A DNA stretch of 64,000 nt, from the NCBI GenBank assembly GCA_047777475.1, contig JBKEET010000009.1, forward strand, positions 3,186 through 67,185. The letters are read 5' to 3'. Shown piece by piece: positions 1-8,257 of this stretch. The position numbers were made by a program, and so were the translations under genes. The notes under the pieces were generated by a model. The model searched no databases and was not told the DNA's origin. It was given only the letters and a program-made list of their open reading frames with translations. Origin of the DNA: Sutterella sp047777475. GTDB taxonomy: Bacteria > Pseudomonadota > Gammaproteobacteria > Burkholderiales > Burkholderiaceae_F. How positions within the stretch are numbered: the first letter of the stretch is position 1; every line of letters begins with the position of its first letter.

Positions 1-639
1 CAAAGGCCGCCGCGAGCTGCCAGAACAGCATCTGCGAGGGCGGCGCGTCGTTCATCGTGGTGGTGCGCAGGAAGATCGTCGTGAGCCCCCACGAGAGTCC
101 GGAGCAGAGTCCGAGGAAATCGCCGAAGAGCCAGAGCGAGGAGCCCTCCCCGCGGTCCGTGCCACCGATGAGCGCCGGGACCAGGAACGCGGTCACGATG
201 CCGACGAAGGCCGTGAGGAGCCCGAGCCACTGCAGCGCCGAAAGGCGCTCTTCGGGGAGCTTGATCGAAAGTCCCACGGCGGCGAAAAGCGGCGCGGTGT
301 AAAGCAGCACCGACATGTGCGAGGCCGTCGTGAAGCGCAGGCCCTCGGAAACGAAGAAGAACTCGCCCGTGAACCCGAGCCCACGAGGAGCGCGTCGCGA
401 AGGCGCACCGTGCGGCTCCATTTCTCATGGAGGAAAAGCACGTTGGCAAGGATAAGGAGGAGCGCCGCAAAGCCGGAGCGCAGCCCCACCTGCAGCGTCG
501 GGTCGATGTCGGGCGCGGCGCCCTTGATGGCGGTCTGCTGAAGGCCCCAGATGAAGCTCAGGACGGCGCAGGCAAGAAACGCGCGCGCGTCAAGGTCGCG
601 GTGCGCCGAAGCCCCGCTTGGCGGCATTGAATTGCTCAA
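1..639 (-). pseudogene. EamA/DMT-family permease, frameshifted, C-terminus off the window
   Basis: The first 85 or so codons read as an EamA (drug/metabolite transporter) protein, with membrane segments of the type LACAVLSFIWGLQ and FAALLLILANVLFL. Near position 380 the frame breaks. In the next frame, down to position 1, the protein continues as a normal EamA sequence (GFTGEFFFVSEGLRF, then HMSVLLYTAPLFAAVGLSI, then WGLTTIFLRTT). One missing base explains the break. The start is TTG at 639, chosen because GGAG lies six bases upstream; the ATG at 627 lacks a placed ribosome site. Substrate is unknown for this family. It may be a genuine pseudogene or a single-base sequencing error; the intact downstream reading favours a recent event or an error. 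Confidence 0.75.
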
Positions 640-714
640 GGCTTGCTCCCCTCTGTCGAAAAAGACGAAGGGATGGATCTTAGCACCGTGCGCCGGCTCT
701 TCCGGCCGGTGCGC

Positions 715-1536
715 TTAAGGACGGCCGCCGCGGCGGGCCCGGCGGCCCGAAGGCTGCGTCGCGCGGCCCTGCTCGCCCGAAGGCCGGCCGCCGCCGTTAT
801 CGGGAGCCGGCGCTTTCTGCTGCGGGTTCCTGGCCTTTTTCTGGCCGCGGCGTCCGTGACCCGGCATATGGAGGTGCGGGCGCTTGGCAGCCGAGATCTT
901 GATCACGTAGCGCACGCGAAGCGGCAGGCCGCCGTAGACGCAGAGCATGCGCACGATGATGATGAGCGCGCAGCAGATCCAAAGCGAGGCATCGGCGTTC
1001 CAGCCGAGGATCTCGACCATCAGGAGGTAAATCCAGCACCCGACGAACGCGAGGCTCGCATACGGCTGCTCGTCGGAAACTACGGCTGGGATCTTGCCCG
1101 TGAAGACGTCGCGGAGCATGCCGCCGAAAACGCCGGTCGCCACGCCCACGAGCACCGAGACGATGTCGTAGTGCCCAAGCGCCAGGCCCGTGGCGCAGGA
1201 GCCGACGGCGAAGAAGGCAAGGCCCGTCGCGTCGGCGAACACCGCAAGGCGCTGCTGCACGGCGCTGTTGAGATGCCGAAGCATGTGCGGCGCAAAGAGC
1301 GCAATGAAGAGGCAGACCCAGATCCACACCGGATGCGAGGACCACCAGAAAGGCCGCAGGTCGAAGAGAATGTCGCGGATGATGCCGCCGCCGAAGGCCG
1401 TGCAGAAGACGGCGACGAAGACGCCCACAGGATCGACCTTGCGGTCCTGCACGGCGAGGAGCCCCGCAACGGCAAAGCCGATCATGCCGACGTCGTTGCC
1501 GAGCTCATTGATGAATTCCGCGGAAAGGTACACCAT
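715..1536 (-). CDS. TRIC-type (UPF0126/YicG-like) membrane cation channel family protein
   Basis: About 273 residues from the ATG at 1536. The first 205 residues carry the two repeated three-helix units of the TRIC/UPF0126 family, each with a glycine-rich hallmark: GFAVAGLLAVQDRKVD then FGGGIIRDIL in repeat one, and ADATGLAFFAVGS then FGGMLRDVFTG in repeat two. The family forms homotrimeric cation-permeable channels in the inner membrane; prokaryotic roles are poorly known. The last 60 or so residues are an unusual Arg/Gly/Pro/Gln-rich cytoplasmic tail absent from typical members of about 205 residues. A TTG at 1581 would add 15 residues that look non-structural, so I prefer 1536. It lies 166 bp downstream of the helicase gene on the same strand. 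Confidence 0.8.
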   Translation of the reverse strand: MVYLSAEFINELGNDVGMIGFAVAGLLAVQDRKVDPVGVFVAVFCTAFGGGIIRDILFDLRPFWWSSHPVWIWVCLFIALFAPHMLRHLNSAVQQRLAVFADATGLAFFAVGSCATGLALGHYDIVSVLVGVATGVFGGMLRDVFTGKIPAVVSDEQPYASLAFVGCWIYLLMVEILGWNADASLWICCALIIIVRMLCVYGGLPLRVRYVIKISAAKRPHLHMPGHGRRGQKKARNPQQKAPAPDNGGGRPSGEQGRATQPSGRRARRGGRP

Positions 1537-1702
1537 AAAAAAGCACCGTGCGCAGGCAGACCCGCGCGAGTTTTGACGCAAGGTTAGAGAAATCCGGACC
1601 GGAATGTCAACGGCTTTTTCCCTGCATCCGTATTCTCTGAGGCACCGTCAAAGCGCACTGGGCATTGTGCTTAGGTTGGCTTTTTATTTACCCGTTCGGG
1701 AA

Positions 1703-3985
1703 TTATTCAAGCTTTTGGGCGGGTTCTTCGCGCGCAAGCCTGGCGTACGGACGCCACGAGGCCGCCCTCGCCTTCATTTCGCCCGCATCGAGCACGCCGC
1801 GCGCGAAGCCCTTGCGCAGCAGGCGATCGGGCACGAAGCCGTCGTACTTCTCGAAACCCGGCACTTCGTTCGGGAAGAGCAGCGCTTCGGGGTCGCCTAA
1901 GCGCTCGGCCTCGTCGGCGACGGTTTCGTAGAACTCCGCCTCGGAGGCCTTCATGGTGAACATCATGAAGTACGGCTTCGCGCTTTCGAAGCGGGCGATG
2001 CCGAGCGTGCCCGCGCAGCGCAGCCGGATGAGCCGCTCGAGCGCCATGAACGCGTAGGTGCCGAGCCACGGGAACAGCGCCCAGGCCGAGCCGCCGAGGT
2101 TGACGAGCGGCCTCCTCGCGAGGAGCGCCTTGGCGGAGGCCGCCCTCGCCTGCGCGAGCCGAGCGGCGGCATTGCGCATGAGGTAGGGATAGGCTTTTTG
2201 GGAAACGAGCACGTCGCGCATCTTCTCGAGGATGTGCGTGTGGATGTCGCCCGGCACGAGCCCGAAGAACGCGGGCACCTTGCCGCCCGTCGGGCTCACC
2301 CAGACCGTATGGCGGTCGCGGTCGAGCTCGTCGACGTGCCAGACGCGGCCCGCGATGGCGATCTTCTCGCCCGGGGGCGGCGGCGCGCAGGTCGTGCCGA
2401 GCTCGCGCGACTCCCAGCGCACGGTGAACTCCTCGTTCTCCTGGAAGACGGCGTAAAAGCGGAAACTGTTCACCTGACGCTCGCCGTTCAGGCCGACGAT
2501 GAGCCCTCCCCGCTCGGTTTTCTCGATCTGCCCGATCTTGATGAGATGCAGCAGAAGCTCCCGGTAGTCGGCGGGCGAGATGCGCGCAAAGGGCGAGAGC
2601 GTCATCACGCGCTGCGCGAGCTCGGCGGGCGTGAGCTCGCCCGAGGAGACGAGCGTCGACATCGTCTGGTGATAAAGCAGGCTGAACGGCAGCTTCGACG
2701 TGCGGGGCGGCTCCACCCAGCGCTCCTCGCGGTAGCACTCGACAACGGCGATGGCCTGCAGGAGCGTCCACGGGAGCCGCAGCGGCAGGAGCGCCCTCGG
2801 CTCGCACTGCTCTTCCCTCACGGCGAACCACATCTCGGGCGGCGCGCCGCGGCGGCCCGTGCGCCCGAGGCGCTGCAGGAACCCCGACACCGTGTAGGGC
2901 GCGTCGACCTGGAAGGCCCGCGAGAGCCGCCCGACGTCAATGCCGAGCTCGAGCGTCGCCGTGGTGCAGACGCTCACCGGGTTTTCGTCGTCGCGCAGCG
3001 CCTCTTCGGCGTCGGCGCGGATCGACGACGACAGGTTGCCGTGGTGAATGAGGAAGCGGTCGGGCTCGTGCCGCGCTTCGCAGTACTGCCGCAGCGACGA
3101 GGTGAGCGCCTCGCACTCCTCGCGCGAGTTGGCAAAGACGAGGCACTTGCGGCCCCTCGTGTGCGCGAAGATCCAGCCGTAGCCGGGATCGGCGCCGGGC
3201 GGCGGCACGTCGGTCGCGCCCTCTGGCGGCTCGAGGAGCGGCACCTGCAGCCCGGGCGCGGCACCCTCGGCCGCCTGCGCGCCTTCGTTGAAGAAATGCT
3301 CCATCGCGAGGCGCCAGTTGAGCTCGCCCGCGGGCAGCTTCGGCACGGCCACGCGCCGGGGAGAGCTGCCGCGCAGGAACGACGCCGCGGCCGCCGTATC
3401 GCCGATCGTCGCCGAAAGGCCGATGCGCCGCGGGTCGACGCCCGCCAGGCGCGAAAGCCGCTCGATCAGGCAGAGCGTCTGCGAGCCGCGGTCGCCGCGC
3501 ATGAGCGAATGAATCTCGTCGACCACGACGAACCGCAGGTCGCTGAAAAGCGCCCTCGCCGCGCCGGAGCGGCGCATCAGGAGGGCTTCGAGCGATTCGG
3601 GCGTTATCTGAAGAATTCCCGATGGGTGTTTTAAAAGAGCCTGCTTGCGGCTCTGTGAAACGTCGCCGTGCCACGCCCAGACCGGTATGCCCTGCTCCGT
3701 GCAGAGCTCGGTCAGGCGGTCGAACTGGTCGTTGATGAGGGCCTTGAGCGGCGCGATGTAGAGCGCGCCGACCGAGGCGGGCGGATCTTCCGCCATCAGC
3801 GTGAGGATCGGGAAGAAAGCCGCCTCGGTCTTGCCCGAGGCCGTCGAGGCGCACAGCAGCAGATGATCGTCCGAGCCGAAGATCACGTCGCCCGCCGCGG
3901 CCTGCACGGCGCGGAGCGACTGCCAGCCACGCGCGTAGATGTAATCCTGGATGAAGGGCGCGTAGCGCGAGAAAACGGACGCCAT
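1703..3985 (-). CDS. DExH-box superfamily 2 helicase of the TerB-N/BrxD-type module
   Basis: A 760-residue SF2 helicase. Visible motifs: Q-like WQSLRAVQ near 21-28, Walker A ASTASGKT at 46-53, motif Ia APLKALINDQ near 79-88, motif II DEIH at 156-159, motif III SAT at 191-193, CLVFANSRE at 281-289, motif V TTATLELGID at 341-350 and motif VI QRLGRTGRRG at 371-380. The layout resembles Lhr/YprA-like and BREX-associated helicases rather than RecG or RecQ. The C-terminal half (about 400-760) has no domain I can name. It is the last gene of a three-gene operon, 18 bp after the ATPase gene, with AAGG eight bases before the ATG. Inferred role: ATP-driven DNA unwinding or translocation in a defence or DNA-stress complex. 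Confidence 0.85.
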   Translation of the reverse strand: MASVFSRYAPFIQDYIYARGWQSLRAVQAAAGDVIFGSDDHLLLCASTASGKTEAAFFPILTLMAEDPPASVGALYIAPLKALINDQFDRLTELCTEQGIPVWAWHGDVSQSRKQALLKHPSGILQITPESLEALLMRRSGAARALFSDLRFVVVDEIHSLMRGDRGSQTLCLIERLSRLAGVDPRRIGLSATIGDTAAAASFLRGSSPRRVAVPKLPAGELNWRLAMEHFFNEGAQAAEGAAPGLQVPLLEPPEGATDVPPPGADPGYGWIFAHTRGRKCLVFANSREECEALTSSLRQYCEARHEPDRFLIHHGNLSSSIRADAEEALRDDENPVSVCTTATLELGIDVGRLSRAFQVDAPYTVSGFLQRLGRTGRRGAPPEMWFAVREEQCEPRALLPLRLPWTLLQAIAVVECYREERWVEPPRTSKLPFSLLYHQTMSTLVSSGELTPAELAQRVMTLSPFARISPADYRELLLHLIKIGQIEKTERGGLIVGLNGERQVNSFRFYAVFQENEEFTVRWESRELGTTCAPPPPGEKIAIAGRVWHVDELDRDRHTVWVSPTGGKVPAFFGLVPGDIHTHILEKMRDVLVSQKAYPYLMRNAAARLAQARAASAKALLARRPLVNLGGSAWALFPWLGTYAFMALERLIRLRCAGTLGIARFESAKPYFMMFTMKASEAEFYETVADEAERLGDPEALLFPNEVPGFEKYDGFVPDRLLRKGFARGVLDAGEMKARAASWRPYARLAREEPAQKLE

Positions 3986-4003
3986 GATCTGCCTTTTTTA
4001 AAG

Positions 4004-5350
4004 CTAAAGCGTGAAGTTCTTAAGGTCGTCGCGCGCGCCGGGCACGGTCTGCTGAGCGGGCTTTTCGGGCGCAAGCCCGGCGATCGACTCCTCGGTGAGG
4101 AGCTCAGCAGGGCTCGTTTCGGGATGCTGCATCAGGATGTCGAGCAGCTCGACGAAATCGCGGATCACCTCGCGCGGCGTGATGTGCGTCTCGGCGCCTT
4201 CGCGCCCGAACTCGAGGTGCAGGAATTTCACGAGGTCGTCCTGTGCGAGCCGTCCCTGATAGCCGTAGTACTCGGCGTGCATGGCGGCGAGCTTCTCGAT
4301 CAGAACAAGGAGCTCCTCGGGCGTGAGCGGCTCGAGCGCGAGCACGGGCGAGAGCATGTCGCGGCGGCCTTCCTGCGCGAAGCGCCCCGACGAGAGCCGC
4401 GAGCGCAGCGCCTCATAGCTGAAGAGCCCGCGGCGGCGGTCCTCGACGGCCTGCGGCGTGCCGCCGAAAACGATGCCGAGCCACTTGGCCTTGCCCTGCA
4501 GCGTGTCGTTGTACATCGAGAGGATTTTCTCGTAGTTGTACTGGCGCGAGACGGCGTTCGGAATCTTGTAGAGGTTGATGAGCTCGTCGATGAAGACGAT
4601 GAGGCCGGCGTAGCCCGCCTGCTTCAGGAAACGCGCGAAGAGCTTCAGGAAGTCGTACCAGCTCTCGTCGCTCACGATGAGCCCGATGCCGAGGTCGGCC
4701 TTTGCTTCGGTGCGCGTCGCATACTCGCCGCGGAACCACTTGACGACGCGGGCGCGCGTCTCCTCGTCGCCCGCGGCGCCGGCGCGTGCATATTTAAGGA
4801 GGAGTTCCGTGAACTCGTAGCCGTAGAGCACGCCGCCGAGGCCCGAAGCGGCCTTGAGGAGCTCCGCCTCGACCCGCGACTCGAGCGCCCCGCCTTCGGG
4901 CGCGAGCCCTTCGACCGAGAGCGCCGCGGCCGCCTTGGCGCGCAGCGCCGCCACCCACTGGTCGAGCACGAGCTGCAGCGCGCCGCCTTCGGGCGCCGTT
5001 TTCACCGCCAGGTTCTGCATGAGCTCCCGGTAAGTCGCCAGGCCCTTGCCGCCCGAGCCGCGCAGGTGCCGCTCGGGCGAGAGGTCCGCATCGGCCACGG
5101 CAAAGCCCCGGTCCATCGCATAGCTTCTGATCGTCTGGATGAGGAAGCTCTTGCCGCTGCCGTAGCGTCCGGTGATGAAGCGGCACGAAGCGCCGCCCTC
5201 CGCCGCCGCCTCGATGTCGGAAAGAAGCGCATCGATTTCGGCCTTGCGGCCGACGGCAACGTAGCGCAGGCCGACGCGCGGCACAACGCCTCCCTTGAAG
5301 GCCTGGAGGATCGTGCGGGCAAAGCGGCGGGGAATTTTAGGGGGTGTCAT
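4004..5350 (-). CDS. BrxD/DUF2791-type P-loop ATPase
   Basis: A 448-residue ATP-binding protein. Walker A is GRYGSGKS at 61-68 and Walker B is IVFIDE at 251-256, followed by LINLYKIPNAVSRQYNYEKI, which is typical of the BREX BrxD / DUF2791 ATPase family. The C-terminal part has the family's winged-helix-like stretch with LEPLTPEELLVLIEKL and ITPREVIRDFVELLDIL. Such ATPases occur in BREX phage-defence loci and in TerB-N gene neighbourhoods. Here the gene lies between the TerB-N gene (81 bp upstream) and the helicase (18 bp downstream), all in one direction, so co-transcription and a shared complex are likely. Function in this module is inferred; no member of this exact trio is known to me as experimentally tested. 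Confidence 0.85.
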   Translation of the reverse strand: MTPPKIPRRFARTILQAFKGGVVPRVGLRYVAVGRKAEIDALLSDIEAAAEGGASCRFITGRYGSGKSFLIQTIRSYAMDRGFAVADADLSPERHLRGSGGKGLATYRELMQNLAVKTAPEGGALQLVLDQWVAALRAKAAAALSVEGLAPEGGALESRVEAELLKAASGLGGVLYGYEFTELLLKYARAGAAGDEETRARVVKWFRGEYATRTEAKADLGIGLIVSDESWYDFLKLFARFLKQAGYAGLIVFIDELINLYKIPNAVSRQYNYEKILSMYNDTLQGKAKWLGIVFGGTPQAVEDRRRGLFSYEALRSRLSSGRFAQEGRRDMLSPVLALEPLTPEELLVLIEKLAAMHAEYYGYQGRLAQDDLVKFLHLEFGREGAETHITPREVIRDFVELLDILMQHPETSPAELLTEESIAGLAPEKPAQQTVPGARDDLKNFTL

Positions 5351-5431
5351 CGTTCAAACCGGTTCAAAGACAAATGGACTTTTCTATGCGTTAAGGATAC
5401 TCGCCGCGGCCCGAGCGGGCATCCCTGCACC

Positions 5432-6952
5432 CTAGAGGCCGAGCAGTTCCTTGAGATCGGCAGCGTAGTCCTCGACGGCGGCGGGCGCTGCGCCCCGCAT
5501 CTCAAAAACCGCATCGCCGAAGACATCGAAGAGCGCCTCGTTCAAGCGGTTGACCGCGAGCGAGAGCGTCTCGCCGGGCCGCAGGTGCGCTGCGGGATCC
5601 TCGCCGGCGAGAATCGCCGCCGCAAGGGCGCGGTCCTCGTCGGAAAGCTGCGGCGCCTCGCCGGCGGCAGCCGATTCGGCACCCGGTTCGGCAACGGGCT
5701 TCTGAGCCGAAAAAGCAGGCTCGGCCGCAGGCGGCTCTGCCGGCGCAGGTTCGGGCTCGGGCGGCATCACCGCCCCGAAGTCTTCTTCGTCGTCCGCTCC
5801 CGGCACTGTGAGCTTTGCGGCCGTCTCGTCCGCATCGCGCCGGATGCCCGAAAGGGCGCCGAGGTTGATGCGCGAAACCGGGTTGGCCGCCTCGCGCCGC
5901 TCGCGCGCGATCGCGAGCCTCGCATCGGCCGCCGCGCGGAAGAGGAACTCGGGTCCGCCGCCCGCGGCACGCAGCTCCCTCTCGCCTTCGAGGCGGCGGG
6001 CCGCATTTTCGCAGGCGCGAAGGAAATTCGCGATCTCGGGGACACGGCCTTTCTTCGGGAAATACTCGACGAAGACGCCCTGCCCGTCCTTCATCTCGAA
6101 GCGTTCGGCATCGGAAATCCGGATGCTGTGGTCGGGCGCGCGAAGCGACGAGGCGACGAGCGCCCTCGGAAAGAGCTCGGCGCTCCGGCGAAGCCAAAGC
6201 CCGGTGACCTTGAGGAGTTCTTCCCGGCCCGCCCTCTTCGCGGCAAGGCGCCAGGCGTCGGCCGCAACGCGCCGGCAGAGCGCCTCGTGCTTGCGCCAAA
6301 AGGCGGTTTTGCCGGCCGAGGCGCCCGCCCAGAAAGCGAGCGCGGACACGATGCTCTCGTCGCCCATGAGGCTGCCTTCGAAGCAGTCGGCCAGGCCGAA
6401 CGCGAGCGCGGCGGGCGTGCCGGGCTCGGTGCCCTGGCCCCTGATGCCCGAGGGCGCATTCCAGAAAAGCGCGAAGTCCCGGAGCCAGCGCCTCGCGTAG
6501 CGCTCGAGCACGGAGTCGCCCCCCGCCCTTCTCCAGGCGCCGACGAAATCGGCGAATTTCTTTAGGCCCTCTTCCGGATCCGTGAAGCCGATGCCGTTGA
6601 TGAGCTCGTAGAGGTAAACGAAGGCGTAGCTCACCGTGACGCGGCGCACGCGCCCTTGCCGCACCGCCGTGCGAAAGCCAAAATAGGTCCGAAGCTGCCG
6701 CAGCGACATGTCGGCGTAGACGGGGAAATACTCCGCGAAAGGCTCGTCGAAAAACTCGTGCTCCTCGATCGCCTCGCCGATTCGGGCCTGGCAATAGAAG
6801 AGATCGGCCCGGGAGAGGCCCCTTGCCTCATTCGAGAGCGAGAAATCGATGAGCTTGCGGTAGCGCGCGGGCACGGCTTCGCCCTGCGGCGCTATGCGCG
6901 CGAGCGAAGCGCGCGGCGGCACGGCCTCGTCGGTGTAAACCTTCTCGCTCAT
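5432..6952 (-). CDS. TerB-N / TerB-C domain protein
   Basis: A 506-residue protein and first gene of the module, with AAGGAAG seven bases before the ATG. Residues of about 40-230 match the TerB-N domain: FFDEPFAEYFPVYADMS, then RQLRTYFGFRTAVRQG, then VSYAFVYLYELINGIGF at about 107-123. A long variable middle region follows, then an Ala/Pro/Glu-rich linker at about 385-435, and a C-terminal segment (about 437-506; LSDEDRALAAAILAGEDP through AVEDYAADLKELLGL) that I read as TerB-C. No central TerB metal-binding domain is obvious. TerB-family domains occur in tellurite-resistance-type stress and phage-defence systems; with the ATPase and helicase this suggests a sensor or scaffold. The domain call is by recognised sequence pattern. 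Confidence 0.8.
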   Translation of the reverse strand: MSEKVYTDEAVPPRASLARIAPQGEAVPARYRKLIDFSLSNEARGLSRADLFYCQARIGEAIEEHEFFDEPFAEYFPVYADMSLRQLRTYFGFRTAVRQGRVRRVTVSYAFVYLYELINGIGFTDPEEGLKKFADFVGAWRRAGGDSVLERYARRWLRDFALFWNAPSGIRGQGTEPGTPAALAFGLADCFEGSLMGDESIVSALAFWAGASAGKTAFWRKHEALCRRVAADAWRLAAKRAGREELLKVTGLWLRRSAELFPRALVASSLRAPDHSIRISDAERFEMKDGQGVFVEYFPKKGRVPEIANFLRACENAARRLEGERELRAAGGGPEFLFRAAADARLAIARERREAANPVSRINLGALSGIRRDADETAAKLTVPGADDEEDFGAVMPPEPEPAPAEPPAAEPAFSAQKPVAEPGAESAAAGEAPQLSDEDRALAAAILAGEDPAAHLRPGETLSLAVNRLNEALFDVFGDAVFEMRGAAPAAVEDYAADLKELLGL

Positions 6953-7030
6953 CGGCTTCCTTTTAAGAAATATTGAATCGGACGCTCTCGATTATGCCCG
7001 CTTGCACGACGCGCTGCGCGGTTAAGAAAC

Positions 7031-7059
7031 GGGGCTCCGTCCTCTGCGAACGGAGCCCC
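7031..7059 (-). terminator. Hairpin terminator after the dehydrogenase gene
   Basis: Ten-base perfect arms (ggggctccgt / acggagcccc) with a nine-base loop. On the minus strand the stem is followed by GTTTCTTAAC. It lies 27 bp after the stop codon of the upstream minus-strand dehydrogenase gene and 78 bp before the TerB-N start, so it separates the two units. Confidence 0.7.
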
Positions 7060-7085
7060 CGCTGAACCTAAAGCGCCCGGGCGCT

Positions 7086-8039
7086 TCAGATCACGTTGTT
7101 GTCCTTAAGGACGGCCTGCACGCTCTGCGCACTCTTTTCGAGCTTGTCGAGCTCGTCCTCGGGCAGCGAGAGAAGCAGGCGCTTCTCGACGCCCTTGGCG
7201 CCGATCACGCTCGGCAGCGAGAGCGAGACGTCCTTGAGGCCGTACTCGCCCGTGAACGGCACAGAGACCGGATAGACGGACTGCTCGTTCATGAGCACCG
7301 CGCGCGCAAGCGACACGGCAACCGCGGAAACGCCCGTGTTGGTCCAGCCCTTGGAGTTGTTCACCTCGTAGGCGACCTTGACGACGCGGTCGGTGATCGC
7401 CTGCTTGTCGGCCTTGTCCTTGAGGCCGAAGACCGAGTCGAGCTCGTCGAAGCGGGCGCCGCCGATGCTCACCGTGCTGAACGCAGTGAAGCCGGAGTTG
7501 CCGTGCTCGCCGTAAACGTAGCCCTGCACGTCGCAGGCGTTGACGCCGTAGCGGTCAGCCAGCACGCGGTGCATGCGCATCGTCTCGAGCGAGGTGCCCG
7601 TGCCGAAGAGCAGGCCGCGCGGATAGTCGAACTCGGTGGCCGCCACGTGAACCATCACGTCGAGCGGGTTGGTGATCATGATGAAAGCCGCGTCGCGCGT
7701 CCAGCGGGTCACCTCGGTCATGATGCTCCTCATGCCCGGGATGTTGTGCTTGGCGAGCACCAGCCGATCGCTCAGGCCCGGCTTGATGGTGTCCAGGGCC
7801 GCGCAGATGATGACATCGGCGCCGTGGCAGTCGCTCCAGTCGCCGGAGCGGACCTTCACGCCGTAGAAGTCGCGGTCGGGCGTCGCGTGCTGCGCGTCGA
7901 GCGCCTCGCCGTAGGCGACGTCCTTGCGAATGTCGATGCAGACGATCTCGGCAAAGAGCCGGGAGGTCACGGCACGGTAAAGGACATCGGAGCCCACATG
8001 GCCGAGGCCGATGATGACGAGCTTATGCGGTTTGATCAT
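7086..8039 (-). CDS. L-lactate/malate dehydrogenase-family 2-hydroxyacid dehydrogenase
   Basis: A 317-residue NAD-dependent dehydrogenase of normal family length, with AGGA nine bases before the ATG. The Rossmann motif GLGHVG is near residues 12-17, the NAD-contacting TNPLDVMVHVA lies mid-protein and the active-site histidine is in GEHGNS. Two positions deviate from most lactate and malate dehydrogenases: the segment usually read as LD(S/T)xR is SLETMR, with Glu where the His-relay Asp normally sits, and GEHGD is GEHGN. The substrate loop reads ALDTIKPGLSDR, lacking the Gln of lactate and the Arg of malate dehydrogenases. The cytoplasmic reaction is reduction of a 2-oxoacid to the L-2-hydroxyacid, but the side chain it accepts cannot be decided from sequence. 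It stands alone as a transcription unit. Confidence 0.75.
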   Translation of the reverse strand: MIKPHKLVIIGLGHVGSDVLYRAVTSRLFAEIVCIDIRKDVAYGEALDAQHATPDRDFYGVKVRSGDWSDCHGADVIICAALDTIKPGLSDRLVLAKHNIPGMRSIMTEVTRWTRDAAFIMITNPLDVMVHVAATEFDYPRGLLFGTGTSLETMRMHRVLADRYGVNACDVQGYVYGEHGNSGFTAFSTVSIGGARFDELDSVFGLKDKADKQAITDRVVKVAYEVNNSKGWTNTGVSAVAVSLARAVLMNEQSVYPVSVPFTGEYGLKDVSLSLPSVIGAKGVEKRLLLSLPEDELDKLEKSAQSVQAVLKDNNVI

Positions 8040-8198
8040 TCTTGATTTTCCTTTGCTTTTGAATTCAGGTTAAAGCGCTTTCAAGGAGCGCTGCATGGCA
8101 GCCTCTTTCGCCCTGCCGCCCGTGCAGCAGGCCCGGTCGGCGTCTCTCGGGGCGAAGGCCTGTCTGCGATTATAGTTCTGCGCAGAGAGCGTAAATCA

Positions 8199-8233
8199 AA
8201 CGGCGCGCTGCCCCTGGCAAGCGCGCCGTTTTT
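8199..8233. terminator. Hairpin terminator between dehydrogenase and CorC-type gene
   Basis: Ten-base perfect arms (aacggcgcgc / gcgcgccgtt) with a 12-base loop, T-rich on both sides (tttttc on +, tttgat on -). It lies just after the end of the CorC-type gene at 8258 on the minus strand. Confidence 0.75.
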
Positions 8234-8257
8234 CAAGCGTTTGCGGCATTGCGCCGA

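Noticed and set aside
3668..6565. A 965-codon open frame on the + strand
   Set aside because: It is antisense to the helicase, ATPase and TerB-N genes, all of which show clear family motifs; the frame has no recognisable domain and is an effect of high GC.
1703..6952. Complete BREX system
   Set aside because: Only BrxD-like ATPase and helicase are present; no BrxA, BrxB, BrxC, PglX or PglZ gene lies in the window.
8040..8257. Metal riboswitch near the CorC-type gene
   Set aside because: The gap lies downstream of that gene and holds only the dehydrogenase promoter and a terminator; no M-box or ykoY-like fold was recognised.
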